A stretch of 64,000 nucleotides of DNA from Alphaproteobacteria bacterium (GTDB lineage: Bacteria > Pseudomonadota > Alphaproteobacteria > SMXS01), in assembly GCA_028284945.1 (NCBI GenBank), contig JANQQJ010000042.1, forward strand, positions 1 to 64,000. Direction: 5' to 3'. The notes under the pieces were generated by a model. It searched no databases. It saw nothing but the letters and a program-made list of their open reading frames with translations, and was not told the DNA's origin. A program made the translations under genes and the position numbers. Numbering within the stretch: the first letter of the stretch is position 1; each line of letters begins with the position of its first letter. Below are positions 26,680-38,600 of this stretch, one piece after another.

Positions 26680-29600
26680 CAGCCGACAGATACGAATTGA
26701 CCATGCCAGCGACAGATATTCCCAGCGAAGCGGAAGCAAGCACCGTGACCAATATTGAAACCTCCGGAAACTACTTTATCGATTTTGTCCGTGACACGTT
26801 GCTGCGCGGCGGGCGGCTGACCAAATGGGCCGGCCATGTTGCCAGCTACGCGCCGATGATCGGCACACAGATCAAGGGGATGCTGGCGCCGGTGCTCAGC
26901 CCCGTGCTGGCACCGCTGGCTGAACTGTCCTTCAGCAGTTTCCTGCGGGCCAAATCGCCCGGCCGGGCGCTGGGTGCAGCGATGGTCGCCGCTGGCGCGC
27001 TGCTTGCCACGGGTCAGCCGGCCTACGCCAATTGTGTCGAGACGTTCCCGGGGTCGGGCAGTTGGTCCTGTAGTGTTCCAACGGTCACGACCCAGGCGCT
27101 GACACCGGCGGTTGGCGGTGGCCAGCTGTCGGTCACCGCCGTGCCGGGCTTTGACATCAACACGGCGGCGGGCGACGCCTTTACCCTGATCAATACGCCG
27201 ATCGACACCGACATCATTTTTGTCGATTTCAGCGAGTCGACGATCATCGGCGCCGAAAACGGCATCAATGCTGACAATCAGGGCACCGGCTTCACCAGCA
27301 TATTCTCCTCAAGCGACGTCACGGCGAACAATGGCACAGGCGTCCTTGTCCATACCGGCGCAACGACGACTTATACCGACATCTTCACCTCCGGCACGGT
27401 CTATGGCTCGGATTCTGGGATCTACGCGGAGAGTTTCGGCAGCGAAGGGCTGACGATCACCGCGACTGGCGACACCACGGGCCAGAGTGACTACGGCATC
27501 AAGGGCTATAACAGATCCACCGCGCCGACGAGTTTTCTCCTCATTGAGCAAGACGCCGGTGCGACGGCCAGCGGCGCTTCCGATGGGATCGTCGCTGCGT
27601 CTGCTGGCGGAACACTCACGATCCGTGCCTATGGCACCAGCGAGGTGATCGGCAATAGCGGTGCCAACGGAATCACGGGTTATCTGGCGCCGGGCGGCAC
27701 CGACCTTTCGATCACCGCATACCACGCCGCCGGAACCGAATACGGCATCTCTGCCAGTAACGCCGGCACGGGTTCAACCGACATCGTTGTCACCGATGGC
27801 GGCACAGCCAACGGGACTGACTATGCTGGCATACGCACCTCGAATACGGCATCCGGCACCAGCCTCTCTGTGACCACTGGCCTGGGCAGCACGGTATCCG
27901 GCGGCGAATACGGCATCCGGGCGCGCAATTACGGCACTGAAGGGCTAACCATCTCCGTCTCGGGTGACGTAACCGGCACCGATTATGACGGCATCAACGC
28001 CTATAACAGCGCCAATGACGTCTCCGGCTCCATGCTGATCCAGCAGGATGCGGACACGACGACAATGGGCGGCGAAGACGGCATTGATGCCGATAACTTC
28101 GGCGGTTCGCTGACGATCGAAGCCTATGGCACCAGCATCGGCCAAACCCAAAATGGTATCAACGCGGTCAACCAGGTCGGCACGACTGATCTGTTAATTA
28201 CGGCCAACAATGCCACGGGCGCCAACAACGGCATAAGGGCCGTCAATCAAGGCACTGGCACCACGAGTGTCACCACCACCGGAATCGTCAACACATACGC
28301 CTATGGCGGCGACGGGATCTCCGTCAACAACTCCGCAAACGGTACGTCGCTTTCGGTGACGGTCGAGTCCGGCCAGGTGGACGGCTATTTCAATGGCATT
28401 GGGGCGACCAATTTCGGTGCCGGCCCGATGTCGATCAGCACCTATGGCGACGTTTCCGGCAGCGTCTTCGGTATTCAGGCCTTCAACAGCCCGGACGATG
28501 GCGTCCAGGATGTGTCACTCTATCAGGGGGCGAACACCACGATCTCCGGTGGGCTGGCGGGGATTTACCTTGTGAACTATGGCGGGTCCGCCACCATCAA
28601 CTCGCTTGGCTATGTCACAGCTAGTACGGACGCCGGAATCTCTGCGGGCAACCGCGGGACAGATACGGTCGATCTCGATGTTACCGCCCATGATGTCCAT
28701 GCCGGGCGCGCCATTGTCGTAGAAAACTTTGGCACTGGTGAAACCAACGTTACGACAACCGGCACCGTCACTGGCACGGCAGAAGACGGTATTCTCGTTA
28801 CCAACACGACGCTTGCCACCAGCATGTCCGTTACGACCGGAGTCGGCGGTTCTGTCAGCGGCAATCAATACGGCATTGATGCACGGAACAAAGGCACTGG
28901 CGGGCTTACCATCAGTGTTGGCGGCGACGTGACTGGCGACATGGCCGACGGCGTCAATGCCTACAACCGGGTAAGCGGTGTATCCGGCTCTTTAATCCAA
29001 CAGGCGGTCGACACAACGACGATGGGCAACCGGGACGGTATCAGCGCAGAAAACCGCGGTGGCGCGCTGACCATCCATGCCTATGGCAGCAGCGTTGGCT
29101 ATGTGGATGGCGCGGGCATTGATGCTTTCAACGGGGCGAGCGCGACCGATGTGACGATTATCGCCAATAACGCATCCGGGGCAACCTATGGGATTAACGC
29201 CTATAATAACGGTACCGGGTCATTATCCGTTACGGCGACGGGCGCCGTCAGCGGCGCTCAGGACGATGGCATCCGCGCTCAGAACATCTCGGAGAGCACG
29301 ACCCTAAGCGTCACTACTGAAGTCGGTAGTACCGTTTACGGAAAGCGTCACGGCATTAATGCTCGAAACTATGGCACGGGTGGGCTGACCATCTCTGTCT
29401 CCGGCGATGTAACGGGCGATACCGGGCACGGCATCAACGCCTATAACAGCGTCAACGATGACATGGATTCGATGCTGATCGAGCAGGATGCCGACACCAT
29501 GACCATGGGTATGGACCATGGCATCAACGCGTTGAATGGCGCCGGTTCGCTAACCATCGAAGCCTATGGCACCAGCATCGGCAAGACCATCAACGGCATC

Positions 29601-32600
29601 AACGCGGTCAACTATGCCGGCACCACCGACCTGTCCATCACGGCCAACAACGCGACCGGCGATGGCGACGGTATTTTTGCAGAGAACTATGGCAGCGGCG
29701 CCCTGTCTGTCCATGCCACCGGCTATGTGAAGGGTGAAGGGAACGATGGTATTGACGCCATCAACCACAATGGCACCAGCCTGAGCGTGACGACCGGCAT
29801 GGAAAGCACCGTTTACGGCAGGGACATCGGCATCGATGCGCAAAATGATGGTAGCGGGTCGCTGACCATCGAAGCGTTAGGCGACGTGACCGGCAAATAT
29901 GATGACGGGATTGCCGCCTTCAATAGCGTCGGGTCAACTGAGTCCGACATTACGGCGCACAATGTGTCCGGTGGCGAACATGGCATCCTGGCGGTCCACC
30001 TGGGCAGTGGTGCGCTGAGCGTCACGGCGACCGGGATCGTCGACGGGGCGGGCGCAGACGGAATCAGCGCCCAGAATACTGACGCTGGCACGTCGCTCTC
30101 GGTCACAACCGGGGCGGGCGCCGTATCCGGCGATGAAGATGGCATCGAAGCCCGAAATTTCGGCACCGGGGGATTGACGATCAGCGTGGGCGGCGATGTA
30201 ACAGGTAATACTGGCAGTGGCATCAACGCCTATAACAGTGTCAACGATGAAGAAGACTCCCTGCTGATCGAGCAGGATGCCGGCACGACCTCGATGGGCA
30301 TGGACCACGGCATCAATGCGCAGAACGGCGCTGGTTCACTGACGATCGAAGCCTATGGCACCAGCATTGGTGAGACCGGCAACGGCATTAACGCGTTTAA
30401 CGACGTTGGCACCACTGATCTCACGATCAATGCTTACGCGGCAGATGGCGAGGACAATGGTGTCCGTGCCGAAAACCTCGGCACGGGAGCGACCGAGGTC
30501 ACCACGACCGGGGTGGTGAACGGCGCGAACTATGACGGCATTCGTGTCAGTGCCTACTCCGGCACCAGCTTGACGGTGACAGCTGGCCCGGGCAGCGTCT
30601 CCGGTTACAGGGACGGTATCGACGTACGGAATTTCGGCAGCGGCGACCTGACGATCGTCAGTTCGGCTGCAGTGACCGGCCAGTTGGACAATGGCATCGA
30701 TGGCCGCAATTACGGCGGCGGTTCCGCCAGTATTACCGTCGAAACGGGCGGTTCGGTCGCCGCTTATGGCTCCAACGGGCTTGACGCACGGAACTTCGGC
30801 ATCGGCCTTAGCGTCACCACGGAAACAGGCACCACCGTTTATGGTAAGAACAACGGACTCCGTGCCCGCAACGATGGCACAGGCGGCTTGACGGTCTCGG
30901 TGAGCGGCGACGTCACCGGTGCCACGGAAAGCGGGATCTACGCCTTCAGCAGCGCCAACGATGTTTCGAGCTCCATGCTGATCGAGCAGGGTGTCGGCAC
31001 GACCTCGATGGGCATGGTCCACGGCATCAACGCCGAGAATTACGGCGGTTCGCTGACGATTGAAGCCTATGGCACCAGCATTGGCGAAACCGGCAACGGC
31101 ATTAACGCGATTAACCAGATCGGCACGACCGACTTGTCCATAACCGCCAATAATGTCAGCGGGTATAACGACGCGATTCAGGCGCAAAACCTAGGCACCG
31201 GCGCGACCAGCATCACGACGACGGGCATTGTCAACGTCACGGGCAATGGCGGCGATGGGATCAGTGCGGTCAATACCGCTAGCGGCACGTCGCTCTCAGT
31301 GACGGTTCAGTCAGGACAGGTCAACGGTCGTTCCAACGGTATTGACGCGAGGAATCTGGGGTCGGGCGATCTGTCAGTCAGCACCTATGCCAGTGTCTAT
31401 GGCAACAACTCTGTAGGGATCTTCGCGCTGAACACGCCCGCCGACCCGACGAAATCGGTCTCCGTTTATCAAGCTGCCGGCACCACCGTTTCGGGCGGGG
31501 GTGCGGGCATTTATGTCCGCAACGAGGGCGGCGCAGCGACTATCACCTCCTATGGCTATGTCACGGCCGTAGCCGACGTCGGCATCGGCGCTGCCAACGA
31601 CACCGGTACCACAGATCTCCATATAACTGCGCATGACGTGATGGCCCGGCGCGCCATTTCTGCGGAAAACCTGGGCACCGGCGAAACCAGCGTCACGACC
31701 ACAGGGGCGGTCACCAGCACGAACGGGATCGGGATCGAGGTCACGAACACGGCGGCTGCCACGTCCATGTCTGTCACGACAGGCCCGGGCGCGGTCTACG
31801 GCGCTGGTGAAGGCATTATTGCCAACAATCAAGGTTCGGGCGCGCTGATGGTCTCAACGACCGGTGATGTGACGGGCGATGGCAGCACGGGATTAGAGCT
31901 TAACAATGAGGGGACGTCCCTTACCCTGATGACCGGGCCTGGCACGATCCTGGGGCAGTTGGCGGGCATCGAAGCGCGCAACAACGGTACCGGCGATTTG
32001 AATGTCTCGATAGGCGGCGACGTCACCAGCCGGTACAGCAACGCTGTTGTGGTCTTCAACGCCTCTGCCGACCCATCAAGTTCAACAATGGTCCATCAGG
32101 CGGCCGGCACGACCGTGATGGGCATGGACACCGGCATCCAGGTCTTTGAAGGCCCGGAGTCCCTGACGATCCAGGCCTATGGCAGCGTGATCGGCGATTA
32201 CGGCAACGGTATCCGGGCTGGCACCACTGGCGGCGGCCTTTCCGTGACGACGGGCGCAGGCGAGATCCGCGGCTATTTCGACGGTATTACGACAGTTAAC
32301 CGGGGCACGGGAGCGACCACCATCGAGACCGGGTCGGGCGCGGTCAATGGTCTGTCGGGTCAGGGCATTTACGCCCGGCAACTCGACGGCACGTCGCTCT
32401 CCATCACCACCGGAACAGGAGCGGTCTACGGCTTCGACAATGGCATAAAGGCGCGCAACTACGGGACAGGCGGGCTGACCATTGAAGTCGGTGGCGATGT
32501 GACAGGCGATACCGGATACGGCATCAATGCCTATAACAGCGCCAACGACGTCTCCGGCTCCATGCTGATCACCCAGGCTGTTGGCACCACCACAATGGGC

Positions 32601-35600
32601 ATGGTTCACGGCATCTATGCCGACAATTTCGGCGGCTCTTTGACCATCGAAGCCTATGGTACGTCGATAGGCGAGTCCGTGGACGGCATTCGAGCGGTCA
32701 ACAATGCTGGTACGACAGATCTTTCCGTTACCGTGCATTCCGCGACTGGCGAAAGTTATGGCGTGCATGTCGACAATTTCAGTGCCGGTACAACGTCTGT
32801 CGCGACAACAGGAGACATCAAGGGTTACACGCGTCACGGGATTGACGCCGGGGGCCTTTTGGGCACGGGTGATATGAACGTCACCGTCGCCAGCGGGACG
32901 GTTTACGGCAAGGCGTTGGGCATCGCTGCCCGGAATTCTGGACTGGGGTCGCTGACCGTGGCCGTTGCAGACGGTGCGACCGTCACCGGTAATGACAGCA
33001 GCGGCATTTTCGCCCGCAATTCGGAATATGGCACCAGTCTCACGGTCACGACCGGCACGGGGGCCATTATGGGTGGGGACAGCGGCATTGCTGCTACCAA
33101 TCTTGGCAGTGGTGGCCTCCACGTTTCCGTTTCAGGTGATGTGACCGGCAACGGCTTTGCGGGCATTGAGGCCTATAACAGCGCAAACGATGTGTCCGGT
33201 TCAATGTTGATCCAACAGGCGGCTGGGACAACCACGACCGGTCAAGATTACGGCATCTATGCGTATAACCTTGGCGGCTCGTTGACCATTGAGGCTGAAG
33301 GCAGCACCGTCGGCGAGACGGGCGATGGCATCAATGCGATCAACGCGGTTGGCACCACTGATCTGTCCATTACGGCAAACAATGTTTCGAGCGATGGTTT
33401 CGGCATCAGGGCTGACAACAACGGCACTGGGGCAACCAGCGTAACGGTTTCCGGTGCGGTCACCACATACGCTCCAGACAGCACGGGAATCTTTGTCTCA
33501 AACACCAATGCCGGATCGAGCATGGAGGTGACAACCGGTCCGGGTGCCGTCTATGGCTATAGTGACGGTATTGCAGCGCGCAGCTACGGTTCAGGGCCGC
33601 TAGCGGTTTCGGTTTCCGGTGACGTGACGGGGAAACTTGGCTACGGGATCTACACCTATAACCAGGCGAGTTCGACGCTGATCCAACAAACTGCGGAAAC
33701 GTCCACCTCAGGGCGGAACGGCGGCATTCGTGCGCGGGGCCTTAGCAGTTCGCTGACAATTGAAGCCTATGGAAGCACGACGGGTGAAAACGTGAGTGGG
33801 ATCTGGGCCACGAATGAGACATATGCCACGGACCTGATCATCCGGGCGCATAATGTATACGGCTACGCCTACGGGATTCGTGCAGAAAACGAGGGCGCTG
33901 GCGTCACTGACATAAATGTTACGGGTACCGTCAGGGCATCGACCTTGTTCACCGGCATCAAGACGCAGAACACTGCGTCCGGGACAAGCATGAGTGTCAC
34001 GACGGGAGCCGGGACAGTCTACGGTCTCATGACCGGCATTGACGCAGATAACAACGGTACTGGCGGCCTGACCATCAGTGTCGGTGGCGACGTTACCGGT
34101 CAGGATGTTACCGGTATCTTGGCGAACAACAGCGCGAATGCAGGTTCCGGACCCCTGTTGCTTCAGCAAGCCGCAGGATCGACAATAACGGGCTTCCAGG
34201 ATGCCATCACCGCGACCAATGCCGGCGGGGCAATGACCATTGAGGCCTACGGCACCAGCATCGGCCGATATGGAAACGGGATTACGGCTCTTAACAATGG
34301 TGGCACGTCGGACCTCGCTATCGTCGCGAACAATGTTGAGGGCGACCTATATGGCATCAGCGCCACGAACGACGGCGACGGTGCGACGAGTGTTACCACG
34401 ACCGGTCTGGTCGATGGGGATGGTCGTGACGGTGTCTTCGTTAGGAATTCCTCAAGTGGGACGACTATGTCGATTGCTACCGGTCCAGGTACGGTGTCCG
34501 GTAGGCAAGACGGCATCGATGCCAATAACCAGGGCACCGGCGGGTTGACCATTGAAGTCGGCGGCGATGTGACAGGCGATACCGGATCGGGCATCGACGC
34601 CTATAACAGTGCCAACGGCACCTCCGGCTCCTTGCTGATCACCCAGGCTGCGGGAACGAAAACTGAGGGCGCGGGTCGGGGCATAGACGCCTACAATCGT
34701 GCCGGTTCTCTGACCATTGAGGCCTATGGCACGACCATCGGACAAACAAGACAAGGCATATGGGCAGAAAACTTCCTGGGTACAAATGACCTGACGGTCA
34801 AAGCGGGCAATGTTGAAGGCAACCTTGAGGGAATTTTCGCGAAAAACAGCGGCTCCGGTCTAACCAGCGTCGACGTTACGGGCACTGTCACCTCCGAAGG
34901 CTTCACGGGCGTTAGTGCCTATACCCGTGGAGATGGGCTGACGATCAGTACCGGTGAAGGGGCTGTGAGCGGAGGGTACTTCGGTATCCGCGCCCGTAAT
35001 GTTGGAACTGGCGCAACGACGGTCACGACGTCGACGGGTGCGATCACCGGGCAGGGCGTTGGCTACGCCTACTACGAGTATGACGACGGAATTTATGTCG
35101 GCAACGCGCCTACGGGCACTACATCGCTCACGGTTACCACCGGTACCGGCAAGGTCCAGGGCAAAGGGTCGGGCATCAATGCCGTGAACAGGGGTTCGGG
35201 CGAGACGGAAGTTGAAACCGTGGGCGATGTCATCGGTGAGGACCGTGACGGGATCGCAGTCCAAAACACAAGCAGCGGCACCTCAATATCCGTTACGACA
35301 GGCCCGGGCGAAGTGAAGGGTGGCGACGACGGCATTGATGCGCGCAATTATGGTACCGGCGGATTGACCATCTCTGTCTCCGGTGATGTGACCGGTCAGG
35401 GGGGCGACGGCATCAACGCCTATAACAGCGCCAACGACGTCTCCGGCTCCATGCTGATCACCCAGGATGCCGAGACGATGACCATGGGTATGGACCACGG
35501 CATCAATGCCAACAATTATGGCGGCTCGCTGACCATCGAAGCCTATGGCACAAGCATCGGCAAAACCTACGAAGGTATTAGAGCCGTGAACCAGATCGGT

Positions 35601-38600
35601 ACCACCGATCTGTCCATCACCGCCAATAATGTCCAGGGGCAGCAGAACGGAATCTTCGCCCTGAACCAGGGAACCGGGATGACCAACATCACGGCCACCG
35701 GCGCGGTCAGCGGCTATGGCGACGACGGCATCTATGTTCGGAATTCCGCCTTGGGCATGGGCATGTCTGTCACGACCGGGCCGGGCACGGTTTACGGCCG
35801 GGATGCAGGCATCGAGGTAGACCACTATGGCACCGGTGCGCTCACCATCGACATCGGCGGCGATGTCACGGGCCAGTACGGCGCTGGCGTGTTCGCCTTC
35901 ATTACCAATGACGCTTCCGGGCCTGTGCTGATTACGCAAGCGGCCGACACGACGACGAAGGGCTTCGACGACGGCATTGTCGGCTTCAACACCGGCGGCG
36001 ACTCGCTGACGATCATCGCAGAAGGCACCGTCGAGAGTGGAGACGGCAGGGGCATCACCGGACTCAACCTCTCGGGTACGAGCGATCTTTCGATCACGGC
36101 CAACAACGTCTACGGCAAGAGCTTCGGGATAGACGCTTCAAACAGCGGTTCCGGCGACACCTATGTCAACGTGACCGGGAACGTCACCAGCACCGGTTCC
36201 AGAGGCATCTCTTTCTCTACAGGCAATAACAACACTGGAGATGTCACCATCAAGACCGGGCCGGGAACGATCTCGGGCTACAATGGCGGGATTACTGCCG
36301 GCGGTATCTTCGGGTCCGGTGCTATCACAATTGAGACCACCGGCGCTGTTTATGGTGGCTACGGTGATGGGATTGATGCGAACAGTCGCGGCGGCGACCT
36401 AAACATCACCACTGGTCCGGGCCCAGTAGAGGGAACGTATGGTATCCTCGGCGGTCAGGACGGCGCGGGTGCATTGTCCATTACCACCTCGGGCGATGTG
36501 ACCGGTACCGCCTATACCGCCATCTGGGCGCAATCGAATGGCAGTAGCTTGTCCATTGAAACCGGGCCCGGTTCTGTCCAGGGCGGCTACCGTGGCATTG
36601 CGGCTTACAACTATGGCGCGGGCGCGACCCTGATCACTACGACAGGCGATGTGACGGGCCAGGGGCTGGACTATCCGGGTGACTCTTTTGATGATGGTAT
36701 CTACGCGATCAATTACGCGGGATCGACTTCGCTGACGATCAATACCGGTCCGGGCACGGTGACCGGCGCCGGGGACGGCATCGAAGCGATCAACTACGGC
36801 ACTGGCGGACTGGAGATCAATGTTGGCGGTGACGTAATCGCTCAGGGGGGCGACGCCATCACCGCCTATAACAGCGCCAATGACACGACGGCGTCCATGT
36901 CCGTGACGCAAGATGCCGGCACAACATCGATGGGCGGGGTGAACGGGATCAACGCCACCCATCTGGGGTCCGGCGGCCTCACCGTGGACATCAATGGCAC
37001 CGTGATCGGCGGAACAGGCGCAGGCATTGCGACTGCCACGGGCCTGGGCGGCTCAACCGAACTCAACGTCAATGCCGACGCCGATGTCAGCGCCACATCC
37101 GGCGTCGCCATCACTAACGATGCGGGTGATTCCACGACGATCATTTCCGGCGATGTTACTGGCGAAATCCGGCTCGGCGACGGCAGCGACGATTTAATGT
37201 TCGTCGGCGCCGATCTCTCCGGCATCACCGTCCTGGACGGCGGCGACGACGCCTCGCCTGCGGATGGATTCGTCGACACGGTCACCCTCGATAATGTGAC
37301 GGCGACATTCAATGCTGGCGGCTTGATCAACTGGGAAGTCGTCGGATTTGTGGATTCGACGGTTACGGTGAACGACCTGGCGTTTGGGGACGTGAATGTC
37401 TGCGGTGGATCGACGACGTTCGGTGGCGCCGGCATGGTCGATAATGTTTTGGGTTGCGTATCAGATGACACGATCGAGGTAACAGGCAACACCATCGTTT
37501 CGAATGCGATCGAGGGCGCGGGAGGATCCGACACCATCGTTGTTTCAGGCAATGCGTCGGTGGTAGGCGGCGTGTTTGGCGCAGGCGCGGGTCAGGACGG
37601 CAGTGCTGCGGCCGACGCTGGTGACGTCATTACCATCAATACGACGGGGACTGTCGGCCTGGTCGATGGCGGCGCAGGCGGTGACAGCATTTCCCTGATT
37701 GAAGGGACCATTTCCACCAGCATCGACGCAGGCGTTGGTGACGATACGCTTGTCTGGTCGGGCGGTTCAGTTCCGCTCATCTTCGGCGGCGACGGCTCCG
37801 ATACGCTGTTGGTTACGGCTGAGTCCTATGACGGCACGCAGGTCCTCGACGGTGGTGATGACGTGTCCATCGAAGACGGCTTCATCGATACGCTTACGCT
37901 CAATGGCATTGTGGTTGCGGCTAATGGCAGCGGCATTTTGAACTGGGAGGTCATCGACATTGTCGGCGGTGCCCAACTGACGCTGGGCGATCCACTGACG
38001 ACCGTGGACCTAAACATCGTCGAGGGCCTCGTCGATATGGGCGCCGGTGCGGTTGATCCTGAACTTGGCGCGCTCAGTGCCATTACGGGTGATATTGCCG
38101 TTTCTGAGCTGGGTACGCTCGAAGCCAGTGGCGGCGGTGCGGGCACGTTCGTTGTCGACGGCAACGTCTTAAATATGGGCGCGGTCAGCACCCTCGATGA
38201 CGGCGCCGGCGACGTCCTGACGGTCACGGGCAACTACAATATCGAGACCGTCCCGGCCGAGATGGAAGGCGACCCGGACATGGTCACCGAGTTCGGCCCG
38301 GGCGCGCTCTGGCTCGACATCGACACACCGAACGCCGCGGCCGACTTGCTTGCTATCGAAGGTGACACCGGCGGCCTGACGACGATTACGGTCAACGATA
38401 TCGGCACCGGGTCGGGCGCCTATGAGGAAATCCTGCTGGTTGATACCGCCGATGCCCAGGGGCACTTCTTGCTGGCCGGCGGAGTCCATACGGCAGGCGC
38501 CGTCGACTATGTGCTTGAGACGTCGGACGGCGCTTTCCTGTCGCCGTCGCTGCGCGATGCGCCACAGGGCTATTCGATGTTCGGCACGGCGGTACAGGCG

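Noticed and set aside
26676-27030. Classical ESPR signal extension in the autotransporter
   Set aside because: The conserved aromatic/Arg pattern of ESPR signals is not seen, although the extension is long.
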